A stretch of DNA of 64,000 nt from Cryobacterium sp. MP_M3 (GTDB lineage: Bacteria > Actinomycetota > Actinomycetes > Actinomycetales > Microbacteriaceae). The DNA lies in contig NZ_JADOVI010000004.1 of NCBI RefSeq assembly GCF_015752155.1, forward strand, positions 241,518 to 305,517, written 5' to 3'. The notes below the pieces were generated by a model. That model had not been told where the DNA came from, did not search any database, and saw only the letters and a list, made by a program, of their open reading frames with translations. Positions 26,367 through 34,396 of the stretch are shown in pieces; position 1 is the first letter of the stretch, and each line of letters begins with the position of its first letter. Made by a program: the position numbers and the translations under genes.

Positions 26367-27584
26367 CCGCGAGCGGGCGAACACGGTGCGCAGCGAGACC
26401 TTCTTCGAGTACTCGACCGAGCCGTACCGGAACAGCTGCACGGCGAGCCGGAGCACGATCCCGCCGAGGATGAAGAGTTCGGCGATGACGATGCCGGACT
26501 CGACCGGGCTCAGCGAGCCGAGCCCGTTGCGGAGCATCGCGGTCACCGGGGCCGAATACGGGAAGAACGTGAACAGCTGCACGATCAGCGCGTGCGGGTC
26601 GGAGACCACCAGCGACGCCGCATAGAGGGGCACGAACACCAGCGCCATCATGATGCCGAAGACCTGGCTGGCCTCTTTGGCTGTGGGCATGATCGCCCCG
26701 GCCGCGACCAGGGTGCCCATGAACAGGGTGAACCCTCCGATCAGCAGCAGCGCGCCGACGACCATCTGGCCGGGGTTCACGATCAGCTGGGAGAGGTCCA
26801 CATCGGGCAGGCTCAGCGAGGTCCGGAAGAACAGGTAGCCGACCAGCACCGGCAGGATGAAGACGACCATCTGCACGATCCCGATGATGAACAGGGAGAT
26901 GATCTTGCCGGTGATCAGGGTGGTCGGATTCAGGGTGGTCAGGATCATCTCGGTCACCCGGTTCTCCTTCTCCTCGAGCGTGCTGGTGAGCATCTGGTTA
27001 CCCAGCATCACGATCACCACGTAGAAGATCAGCAGGAACAAAAGCGGCGCCACGGCGCCGAGGAACCCGCCGGACACGGCGCCGTCCTTGTAGGTGATCG
27101 CATCCACCTGGAAGGAGCCCCTGGCCAGGCCGGTGAGGGTCTGGTCGCCGATCTCCGCCTGCGCACTGGCGACCATCAGCTTGGTGGCCACGGAGGAGTA
27201 CTTGCCGTTGTCGAAGATGCCCAGGTCGGCGCCGTAGACCATCGTGGCCTGCTTGGTCGGCTTCGCCGGATACGCGAAGTAAGCCGCCGACTTGCCCGAC
27301 TTCACGTCCGCGACCGCCTGCGCCTCGTCGGCCGCGACGGTGCCGCCGAACGCGGCGGCGAGGGTCGGGTCGATCCGACCGGATGCGTCGCTGTAGGTGA
27401 ACCGGAGGGTCGCATCCTTCTGGGAGTCGACTTTGCTCTCGGTGGTGGTGTTGGAGATGACGATGAGGGCGATCACGATGCCCAGGATCACGGGCACCAG
27501 CAGGGTCGTCAGCCAGAACTGCTTCTTCTTGAAGGTGCGGGTGACCTCGAACGAGATGACCGTGCCCAGGTTGTGCCGCGCCAT
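26361..27584 (-). CDS. ABC transporter permease, NatB-like (pair 2)
   Basis: The 407-residue permease has the same layout as the one at 6834: MARHNLGTVISFEVTRTFKK, first helix, a roughly 140-residue external loop, then the block STLEEKENRVTEMILTT and further helices. The membrane half is nearly identical between the two proteins, while the external loop has diverged. It follows its ATPase by 3 nt. The substrate is unknown; the loop divergence suggests different ligands or partners. Confidence 0.88.
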   Translation of the reverse strand: MARHNLGTVISFEVTRTFKKKQFWLTTLLVPVILGIVIALIVISNTTTESKVDSQKDATLRFTYSDASGRIDPTLAAAFGGTVAADEAQAVADVKSGKSAAYFAYPAKPTKQATMVYGADLGIFDNGKYSSVATKLMVASAQAEIGDQTLTGLARGSFQVDAITYKDGAVSGGFLGAVAPLLFLLIFYVVIVMLGNQMLTSTLEEKENRVTEMILTTLNPTTLITGKIISLFIIGIVQMVVFILPVLVGYLFFRTSLSLPDVDLSQLIVNPGQMVVGALLLIGGFTLFMGTLVAAGAIMPTAKEASQVFGIMMALVFVPLYAASLVVSDPHALIVQLFTFFPYSAPVTAMLRNGLGSLSPVESGIVIAELFILGGIVLRLAVQLFRYGSVEYSKKVSLRTVFARSRG

Positions 27585-27587
27585 GGT

Positions 27588-28589
27588 CTACTCCCCCGCG
27601 GTTTCGTCGGTGCCGGCGGTGTTCTGGTCGCCGTACACGGCGACGAAGATGTCATCGAGCGAAGGGCGGCCGGCGGTGAACCCGCGCACGATGACCCCGG
27701 CATCCATCAACTCCCGCAGGATGAGCGCCTCGTCGACCGGAGCGGTCACGGTGAGTTCGGCGTAGGTGCTCTCACGCCGAGTGACCGTGTAGTGACGGGA
27801 TGCCGGGATCTCGCCGGAGTACTGCAGCCGCACGACGGTTCCGCCGTACTGGTCCTGCACGGCCTCGACCGTGCCGTAGGCCTCCACCTCGCCGTTCTTG
27901 AGGAGCACGACCCGGTCGCAGAGCCGCTCCACCTCCTCCATCTGGTGGGTGACCATCAGCACCGTGGCGCCGGCGCGTTTCTGGTCTTCGATGATGTCCA
28001 TCAGCAGCTTGCGGTTGACCGGGTCGAAGCCCTTGGTGGGCTCGTCGAGGATGAGGAGTTCGGGGTCGTTCATGATCGTCACGCCCAGCTGCACTTTCTG
28101 CTGCTGGCCGCCGGAGAGCTTGTCCAGGCGCACCTTCGCCTTGTCACCGAGCGCGACCCGCTCCAGGTATTCGTGTGACCAGGCCACCGCGGCCGCCTTG
28201 CTCAGGCCCTTGAGTCGGCCGAAGTAGGTCATCACGTCGATCACGGACTCCTTCTTGTAGAGTCCGCGCTCTTCGGGCAGGTAGCCGAGCCTGGCGCCGT
28301 CCTCCGGTGCGAAGGGCCGCCCGTTGATGTGCAGCACCCCGGCCGTGGCCTGGTAGATGCCCAGCAGCGCCCGGATCGTGGTGGTCTTGCCTGACCCGTT
28401 CGAGCCGAGGAAACCGAACGTCTCACCCCGGTTGATGTCGAAGGACAGGTCGCGGATGACCGTGGTGCGGCCGAAGTCCATCCGGAAGTTGCTGATGTGC
28501 ACGAGCGGCTCGGAGTCAGGCCGCGCCGCCGCCGCGGGCCGCGCCTGCCGGTCGAGCGTGTCACTCGGTGTGAGAAGTGAAGAAGTCAT
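27588..28589 (-). CDS. ABC transporter ATP-binding protein (pair 2)
   Basis: The 333-residue ATPase has Walker A GSNGSGKTTT, signature LSGGQQQKVQLG and Walker B LLILDEPTKGFDP, and it has a C-terminal extension like its paralogue at 8078. It starts with about 28 additional residues before the conserved VHISNFRMDFGRTTVIRDL. It is the first gene of a two-gene operon with the permease. Confidence 0.88.
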   Translation of the reverse strand: MTSSLLTPSDTLDRQARPAAAARPDSEPLVHISNFRMDFGRTTVIRDLSFDINRGETFGFLGSNGSGKTTTIRALLGIYQATAGVLHINGRPFAPEDGARLGYLPEERGLYKKESVIDVMTYFGRLKGLSKAAAVAWSHEYLERVALGDKAKVRLDKLSGGQQQKVQLGVTIMNDPELLILDEPTKGFDPVNRKLLMDIIEDQKRAGATVLMVTHQMEEVERLCDRVVLLKNGEVEAYGTVEAVQDQYGGTVVRLQYSGEIPASRHYTVTRRESTYAELTVTAPVDEALILRELMDAGVIVRGFTAGRPSLDDIFVAVYGDQNTAGTDETAGE

Positions 28590-28624
28590 GCCGAAAATCC
28601 CCCCAGTTTCGTTACTAGACGACG

Positions 28625-30166
28625 TTACACCGGAGGGGTCCTACCGCCCTCGACGGCCGGGGCCGCGCGGCGGATGAAGAACGCCGCGGGGATCGCGAAC
28701 AGTGAGATCACGGCGCCGCAGAGGAACGCGGCGTGGATTCCCGCGGAGGTGGCAGCGACATCCGTTGCCCCGCCGGCCAGCCGTGACGCGGCGACGGATG
28801 CCATCACGGTCACGAACAACGCAGTGCCGGCCGCCCCGGCCAGCTGCTGCACGGTGCCGACCATGGCGCTGCCGTGAGAGTAGAGCTCGGGGCGCACGGC
28901 GGCCAGGCCCGCGGTGAACAGCGGGGTGAAGAGCAGTGCGAGGCCGAAGCTCAGCGTGACGTGGGCGGCGAGCACCCACCACTGAGAGGTGTCGGAGCGC
29001 AGCAGGGTCATCGCCCAGAACACGGCGCTGACGATGACCGCCCCGGTGACGAGCAGGCGGGTCGGCCCGGAGCGGTCGTAGAGCCGGCCGACGGTGGGCG
29101 CGAGCAGCCCCATCACAAGGCCTCCGGGCAGCAGGAGGAGGCCGGTGGTGAGCGCGGGCAGGCCGAGCACGGTCTGCATGTAGATCGGCAGCAGGATGAT
29201 GGTGCCGAACAGGGCCATCATGCTGATCGCCATCATCACGATCGCGAAGGTGAAGGTGCGCGAGCGGAAGGTGCGCAGGTCGAGCAGGGCGCCGTCGCGC
29301 TTCTGCAGTGCGAGCTGGCGGAGGATGAACAGGGCCAGGCCGAGCGCGCCGACGGCCAGCGGCAGCCAGCCGGAGACCGAGGCGATGCCGCCGGCGGAGC
29401 CGAGGTTGCTCAGCCCGTAGACGAGCCCGCCGAAGCCGAGCGCGGAGAGGATCACCGAGAGCACGTCGATCGGCGTTTTCGTCGGGGTGGTCACGTTCTT
29501 CATCAGGATGCCGCCCACGATCAGCGCGGTCAGCGCGATCGGGAGCACGAGGATGAACATCCAGCGCCAGTCGAGCACGCTGAGGATGGCGCCGGAGATG
29601 GTGGGCCCGATCGCCGGGGCGACCGAGATGACGATGGAGATGTTGCCCATCATCCGGCCGAGGTGCGCCGGCGGCACGAGGGTCATCACGGTGGTCAGCA
29701 GCAGCGGGAACATGATCGCCGTGCCGGTGGCCTGCACGACCCGGGCGGCCAGCAGCACCTCGAAGCCGGGCGCGAGCGCCGCGATCAGGGTGCCCGTGCT
29801 GAACAGGGTCATCGCCGCGATGAACACCGGCCGGGTGTTGAAGCGCTGCAGCAGGAACCCGGTGATCGGGATGACGACGGCCATCGTGAGCATGAACGCG
29901 CTGGTCAGCCACTGCGCGGCGCTGGCCGTGATGTTCAGGTCGCTCATCAGCCGCGGCAGGGCCACGCCCATGATTGTCTCGTTGAGGATCACGATGAAGG
30001 TGGAGATCAGCAGCAGCGTGATGACCAGCCGGTTGCGGATGCCGAGGGCCGCCTCGGCGGCGGATGCGGCGGCCGCGTGCGCTGCGGCATCCGTGCCCGT
30101 GGCCGGGCCTGCGGGGTTTGCGTCGGTGGTGCTGGTTGTGTTGCTGGCGGTGGCGGTTTCGGTCAT
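28625..30166 (-). CDS. DHA2-type MFS multidrug exporter
   Basis: From MTETATASNTTSTT the 513-residue protein has about 14 hydrophobic segments. It carries MFS motif A-like residues and the drug/H+ antiporter motif VVQATGTAIMFPLLLT, plus the start of the core FIVILNETIMGVALPRLMSDL. This is the EmrB/QacA architecture, proton-driven export of toxic compounds. The ATG at 30166 was chosen because the upstream frame is Arg/Pro-rich shadow sequence. Confidence 0.87.
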   Translation of the reverse strand: MTETATASNTTSTTDANPAGPATGTDAAAHAAAASAAEAALGIRNRLVITLLLISTFIVILNETIMGVALPRLMSDLNITASAAQWLTSAFMLTMAVVIPITGFLLQRFNTRPVFIAAMTLFSTGTLIAALAPGFEVLLAARVVQATGTAIMFPLLLTTVMTLVPPAHLGRMMGNISIVISVAPAIGPTISGAILSVLDWRWMFILVLPIALTALIVGGILMKNVTTPTKTPIDVLSVILSALGFGGLVYGLSNLGSAGGIASVSGWLPLAVGALGLALFILRQLALQKRDGALLDLRTFRSRTFTFAIVMMAISMMALFGTIILLPIYMQTVLGLPALTTGLLLLPGGLVMGLLAPTVGRLYDRSGPTRLLVTGAVIVSAVFWAMTLLRSDTSQWWVLAAHVTLSFGLALLFTPLFTAGLAAVRPELYSHGSAMVGTVQQLAGAAGTALFVTVMASVAASRLAGGATDVAATSAGIHAAFLCGAVISLFAIPAAFFIRRAAPAVEGGRTPPV

Positions 30167-30607
30167 GCGAAGGTCCCGTCGAGGTGTGCGATCAAGAGGT
30201 GCGGTGAAGAGGTGCGGCCACAAGGTGCCGCGGCAGGCAGGGCCGACCGACGGCCGCGCGGACGAACGGCTGCAACGAACGGCTGTGCAGAGAGGTAACC
30301 GGTCGGGCGCCGGCCACATTCCGAGAATACAAAAGTCGCGCGGGTGCCGCTACGGCCCCCTCGACCTGACACGTGCCGAGCGGGAAAACACTGTCGCTGA
30401 CCAACACGGTGGCTAGCTCAGGAAGACCTTCGTCGCATCCGCAAACTGCCGCGTGTTTCCGCGGGCGGATGCCGCGACTCGCCGGATTCTCCTGAGTTCG
30501 CCACGTGGGGCGGCCGGCCCGCCCCCGCGCGATGTGACGCAACGGGTCCACGGCGACCGGAAAGGCCGCCGTGGACGCCGAACGTCGGAGCCGAAAGACA
30601 CTGCCCC
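30167..30607. other. Gap without a supported gene
   Basis: This 441-bp gap precedes the DHA2 exporter. A short minus-strand frame (30413-30601) has no ribosome site or recognisable family. It probably contains the exporter promoter (TATTCTCGG on the minus strand near 30323-30331). Nothing else is supported. Confidence 0.5.
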
Positions 30608-30916
30608 TCATCGGAAGGGCACGGTCATCCGGTACCTGAGCAGGTCCACGCGCAGGCGTTCCACGGCCCGCTCGCGCTCCTCGCGGACGCGGAGGGCGGT
30701 CTCCCACTCCTCCGCCTCCACAGCAATGGGGGCGGGAGTGCGCACCGCGCCCGGGCGCCGCCCCCACTTGATCAGGGCGACGCCCACGTGCAGGGCCAGG
30801 CGATCGATCGGGCCGACGCGCCGCGGCCGGGGCTGCGGGCGCTCCGGCGCCTGTTCGGGCCGCGGTTGCGGCGGGTGGTCGTGGCGACCGGGTGTGGTCG
30901 ACAGGGTTGTGTTCAT
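30608..30916 (-). CDS. Small hypothetical protein
   Basis: The 102-residue product has a Pro/Arg-rich N-terminus, then IDRLALHVGVALIKWGRRPG and a charged helix (REERERAVERLRVDLLRYR). Short basic proteins with an RLAL..G.ALI.WGRRP core occur in related genomes, and I know no function. It stands alone and the start at 30916 is plausible but not certain. Confidence 0.5.
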   Translation of the reverse strand: MNTTLSTTPGRHDHPPQPRPEQAPERPQPRPRRVGPIDRLALHVGVALIKWGRRPGAVRTPAPIAVEAEEWETALRVREERERAVERLRVDLLRYRMTVPFR

Positions 30917-31342
30917 GGTGGTTGAGCCTCACTGTGACGGTGCAGGCACGACGGATGCGCTCGCATCCGTCGGTGCACCGGCGGGGCCGCCTGAGGCGGC
31001 ACAGGGATGACATCGTCAGAGCGATGTCGGGGAAGCGATCGCAGAAGCGATCGCACCGAAGGCGCGGAGTGCGCCGGTTTCGGCACGGACGTCGAGGGCG
31101 TCACCGCCCGACGGGCGGCGGAATCTCGCGGCCGATCAGTCGGTGGTGACGCCGACGAGGCCGGCGGTCGTGCAGGTAAATGCTGAATAATCTGAACGAA
31201 TCATGTGCGGCTCCTCTCGTCAAATGGCGTGGATTTCAACCTACCGGGCAAACAGCCGGCCACGCAAGCATTCCGGCGAATTGGAGCGGTCGACCTCGCC
31301 GCCGGGCCCACATCCTCGCAATCGACCCCGACCCGCCCGCTC

Positions 31343-31372
31343 GTCCGTCCGTCCGTCCGTCCGTCCGTCCAT
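31343..31372. repeat. GTCC tetranucleotide microsatellite
   Basis: About seven GTCC units in a row lead toward the 94-bp palindrome. On the other strand this is GGAC, as beside copy 1 at 3178. Confidence 0.8.
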
Positions 31373-31402
31373 CCTTCAGCTTGTCAGCCCGTCCGTCCTT
31401 TG

Positions 31403-31496
31403 TGCACAACTCCTGCAATTCGGCAGTGCTGTTCCAGACTCCCGCGTGATTACGCGGGCAGCCCGCGCGGCCGTCGGAATTTGCAGGAGTTATGCG
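31403..31496. repeat. 94-bp palindromic intergenic element, copy 2 (family A)
   Basis: The outer arms TGCACAACTCCTGCAATTC and GAATTTGCAGGAGTTATGCG enclose a central stem CCCGCG-TGATTA-CGCGGG. Same length as the copies at 3077 and 41461. It lies 108 bp after the hepT stop codon. Confidence 0.88.
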
Positions 31497-31604
31497 CGTC
31501 GCGGTCGCCTCACAGCCATGCGCGTCACTGTGGGAATCCGACCACGCGGCGACGGCGGGAGTCGGGGCACGACTGGGACTTCAAGGCTGGGAGGAATTCG
31601 GCCC

Positions 31605-31943
31605 CTACGCGATCCCCAGCTGCACCAGCAGGCGCGAAAATTCGGTGACGAGGGCGTTCCAGACGATCTGGTAGTCGGTGTTCGCGTAGTCGTGCACGAG
31701 ATAATTGCGCATGGCGCGCAGCTCGGCCCAGGCAACCTCGGGATGCTGGTCCCGATAGCCCTCGGGCAGTCGTTCGACCGCAGTCTGCAGGTCGATCACG
31801 ATGGCCTTGGCGGCGAGTTGTTGAGTTCGGTCCGCGCGGTCGAAGAACACTGCGCGGCCGCGCGCCGTGATGAGGCCCGCGTGGCGCACCAGGTCACGGA
31901 TGTCGGCGAGCAGGGCATCCGTTCGATCGAATTCGTGAGTCAT
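31605..31943 (-). CDS. hepT: HepT-like toxin (HEPN domain)
   Basis: The 112-residue protein has the HEPN signature RNYLVHDY (R-x4-H followed by Tyr) near residue 80 and a mostly helical profile starting MTHEFDRTDALLADIRDLV. HepT proteins are RNases or are controlled by AMPylation at the tyrosine by their MNT partner (type VII toxin-antitoxin). The upstream gene encodes an MNT nucleotidyltransferase, 28 nt away on the same strand. Confidence 0.85.
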   Translation of the reverse strand: MTHEFDRTDALLADIRDLVRHAGLITARGRAVFFDRADRTQQLAAKAIVIDLQTAVERLPEGYRDQHPEVAWAELRAMRNYLVHDYANTDYQIVWNALVTEFSRLLVQLGIA

Positions 31944-31971
31944 CGGGTTTCGCTCCCGCCGCTCCGGTCGC

Positions 31972-32424
31972 TCACAGCGACACGGCCTCGGCGATGGCCC
32001 GGTCACGGATTGCGCCCTCGGCCCGGTCGCTCATCACGTCGACGTGCACGCCGAGGAGTTGCTCGAGGTCGAGGACGAGTCCGGCAGCATCGAGGATGGA
32101 GGCCTCGGGGGCGAAGGAGACAAGGAGGTCGATGTCGCTGCCGACGGTATCCGTGCCCCGCGCGATGCTGCCGAAAACGCGCACGTTGCCGGCGCGGCGA
32201 CGGCCGGCCAGTTCGAGCACGCGATCGCGCTCGCGCAGCAACACGGCCGATGGTCGCTCGGCGGTCGCGGCCAGGATGCGGGCCAGAGTCTCCGGGCGCG
32301 GCTGCACGCGACCGGTTTCGTAGGCCGAGAGATTGGGTTGCGGTACTCCCGCGCGCACCGCCAGCTGGCTCTGCGAGAGCCCGGCGCGTGCACGGGCTTC
32401 GAGTATGCGGTCCGGCGTCCTCAT
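31972..32424 (-). CDS. mntA: XRE helix-turn-helix fused to MNT nucleotidyltransferase antitoxin
   Basis: The 150-residue protein begins with a Cro/XRE helix-turn-helix (ILEARARAGLSQSQLAVRAG, then VPQPNLSAYETGRVQP) and continues with a minimal nucleotidyltransferase domain, GSIARGTDTVGSDIDLLV (Gly 85-Ser 86, Asp 97 and Asp 99). MntA antitoxins AMPylate HepT. The fused DNA-binding domain would let it repress its own operon. Typical MntA lacks the HTH. Confidence 0.83.
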   Translation of the reverse strand: MRTPDRILEARARAGLSQSQLAVRAGVPQPNLSAYETGRVQPRPETLARILAATAERPSAVLLRERDRVLELAGRRRAGNVRVFGSIARGTDTVGSDIDLLVSFAPEASILDAAGLVLDLEQLLGVHVDVMSDRAEGAIRDRAIAEAVSL

Positions 32425-32498
32425 GCCGGAATCATAGCTCTCGACTATAGGAAGGCTCAGGGGACTTGTCCTCAGCTACGCAGCACTGCGGGCACGCG

Positions 32499-33053
32499 TC
32501 AGGCCTGCGCGCCCTTCCGCTTGCGGAACGCGATCATGTTCATCCGGCTGCCGCAGCGCGCACTGCAGAATCGTTTGGACCCGTTGCGGGAGAGGTCGAG
32601 GATGAGGCCCTCGCAGTCGTCGGCCTCGCAGATCCTCAGCCGCTTCATCTCGTCCATCCGGATCACGTCGGTCAGGGCGAGCGCGGCCTCCACGCGCATC
32701 CGCTCGCCCAGCGGAGCGTCGGGCGTCGTCGCGTGCAGGTGCCAGTCGGAGCCGTCATGCCGGGCGAGGTAGGGCAGCGCGTGCGCCTCCGCGAGCATTG
32801 AGTTCACCTGGAGAACGGCGTCGTCCCGATCGAGGGCCCACACCAGCCGCACCTGATCGCGGGCGCGCAGCACGTCTCGCCGTTCGCGCTCGTCCCCGTC
32901 GATCCGCCCAGAAAAGGGGTACTGGGCGAGGAATTCCGCCAGTTGGTCGAGGGTCGCAAGCTCGTCGGTGCCGCTGCGGGAGGCCACCGGATCGGTGTTG
33001 CCGAGCTCAACGGCGAACTCCAATGCCTCCTCTGTGTCATGGGCAAAATGCAT
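32499..33053 (-). CDS. CGNR zinc finger / ABATE domain protein
   Basis: From MHFAHDTEEALEFAVELGNT the 184-residue protein has the ABATE (stress-induced) region and a C-terminal CGNR zinc finger: ICEADDCEGLILDLSRNGSK, then RFCSARCGSRMNMIAFRKRK. These proteins are probable transcription factors. TAGGAG lies five bases before the ATG. The very long frame further upstream overlaps other genes and is shadow. It is divergent from the EamA gene. Confidence 0.85.
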   Translation of the reverse strand: MHFAHDTEEALEFAVELGNTDPVASRSGTDELATLDQLAEFLAQYPFSGRIDGDERERRDVLRARDQVRLVWALDRDDAVLQVNSMLAEAHALPYLARHDGSDWHLHATTPDAPLGERMRVEAALALTDVIRMDEMKRLRICEADDCEGLILDLSRNGSKRFCSARCGSRMNMIAFRKRKGAQA

Positions 33054-33137
33054 GTTGACTCCTAACGGACCATCGCATATTGTTATGGTCGTAATCAATT
33101 GTAGACCGCAACATGCAGCGCTCCGGGAGGAGACATC

Positions 33138-34178
33138 GTGAAGATCTCGTCGACGTCGGGCGGCCTGGCAGTGGCGGTGCTGGGGTCCGTCACGTTCGGC
33201 ACCTCCGGCGCGTTCATCAAACCGCTGCTCGAGTCGGGCTGGTCCCCGACCGCGGCCGTCACCGCGCGCGTGGTCGTCGGCGGGCTCGTGCTGCTGCCGG
33301 TCGCGCTCGTCTCGTTGCGCGGCCGCTGGTCCGCGCTGTGGCGGGCGCGCTGGCGGGTGCTCGTGATGGCCATCGTCGGCGTCGCCGTCACCCAGCTCTT
33401 CTATTTCGCCGCGATCCAGACCATTCCGGTGGCGACGGCGCTCCTGATCGAGCTGCTCGCGCCGCTGCTGCTGGTCGCCGTGGTGTGGGCGACGACCCGG
33501 CGCATCCCGCGCGCCCTCGTGCTGGTCGGCTCGGCCTTCGCCGTCGGCGGGCTGCTGCTCGTGATCGGCCCGGGTGCCATTCGCACCGTCGACCCGGTCG
33601 GTCTGACGTTCGCATTCCTCGCCATGGTCGGCTGCGCGATCTACTTCGTCGTCGCGGCCCGCCCCAGCGACGGACTTCCGCCGGTCGCGTTCGCGGCATC
33701 CGGTCTCGTGCTGGGCGGCCTGATCCTCGGGGTGCTGGGTGTCAGCGGTCTGCTTCCATTGACCGTGACCCTCGGCGACCTGCCGCTCGCGGGCATCGAG
33801 CTGCCATGGTGGGTGCCGCTCGTCATCGTCGCGGTTGTCAGCACCGCGATCGCCTACGTCGCCGGCATCACCGCGGCCGAGGCGCTCGGGTCGCGGCTGG
33901 CCTCCTTCGTCTCCCTGCTCGAGGTCGTCTTCGCTGCGCTGTTCGCGTGGCTCCTGCTCGGCGAACAGCTCATGCCCCTCCAACTCCTCGGCGGCGCGCT
34001 GATCCTCGGCGGCATTGCGGCCGTGCGGGCCGCGGGCTCCGCCGACGACATCCCCGCCATCGCCGCCGAGACGCTCGCCCTGCCGGCGCTCGCCCTGCCG
34101 GCGCTCGCCCTGCCGGCGCACGGCCTGCCGGTGCTCGACCTGCCGGCGCTCGGGCGCGAGGTTCTCGAGCCCCGCTGA
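33138..34178 (+). CDS. EamA family transporter (DMT superfamily)
   Basis: The 346-residue protein has ten hydrophobic segments in two EamA repeats (FGTSGAFIKPLLESGWSP; IVAVVSTAIAYVAGITAAEA), a metabolite/drug exporter architecture. The GTG start follows GGGAGGAG. The C-terminus after the last helix is a repetitive tail (LALPALALPALALPAHGLP) coded by 15-bp repeats, not part of the family. Confidence 0.85.
   Translation: MKISSTSGGLAVAVLGSVTFGTSGAFIKPLLESGWSPTAAVTARVVVGGLVLLPVALVSLRGRWSALWRARWRVLVMAIVGVAVTQLFYFAAIQTIPVATALLIELLAPLLLVAVVWATTRRIPRALVLVGSAFAVGGLLLVIGPGAIRTVDPVGLTFAFLAMVGCAIYFVVAARPSDGLPPVAFAASGLVLGGLILGVLGVSGLLPLTVTLGDLPLAGIELPWWVPLVIVAVVSTAIAYVAGITAAEALGSRLASFVSLLEVVFAALFAWLLLGEQLMPLQLLGGALILGGIAAVRAAGSADDIPAIAAETLALPALALPALALPAHGLPVLDLPALGREVLEPR
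34074..34152. repeat. 15-bp in-frame tandem repeat in the EamA tail
   Basis: GCCCTGCCGGCGCTC units repeat about five times at the 3' end of the gene and code ALPAL-type repeats. Confidence 0.75.
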
Positions 34179-34239
34179 ATCGTCCCCGGCGCTCCCAGGC
34201 CGCGCCGGTTTCCGCAGGCCGCCCCCGCCGTTGCGGGCG

Positions 34240-34332
34240 CGGGCTGTGGTTGCGGGCACGGGCTGCGGTTGCGGCTGCGGCTGCGGCTGCGGTTGCGGGC
34301 TGCGGTTGCGGCCGCGGTTGCAGCGCGGGCTG
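34240..34332. repeat. GCGGTT/GCGGCT hexamer low-complexity tract
   Basis: A run of GGTTGCGGCTGCGG-like hexamers fills much of the gap between the convergent EamA and jetD genes. Confidence 0.75.
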
Positions 34333-34396
34333 AACGGAAGGGACGCACACCGCCCTGTCCGCGGGCAACATCGCGGCCGCCGCCTGTTCCTCCGGG

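Larger units (their letters stand above)
30917..31604. other. Non-coding stretch with a microsatellite and a 94-bp element
   Basis: No convincing gene is present. A 22-codon minus-strand frame (31136-31204) with GAGGAG upstream is the only small candidate. The stretch holds a GTCC microsatellite (31343-31372) and the 94-bp palindrome at 31403. Confidence 0.5.

Noticed and set aside
30413..30601. 62-codon minus-strand frame upstream of the DHA2 exporter
   Set aside because: It is Arg/Pro-rich with no ribosome site and no known family.
31136..31204. 22-codon minus-strand ORF (starts MIRSDYSAFTC) with a GAGGAG site
   Set aside because: It is too short and without family support; kept only as a note in the gap entry.
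34240..34332. GC-rich repeats as a CRISPR or structured RNA
   Set aside because: The hexamers are irregular with no spacers and no conserved fold that I can support.
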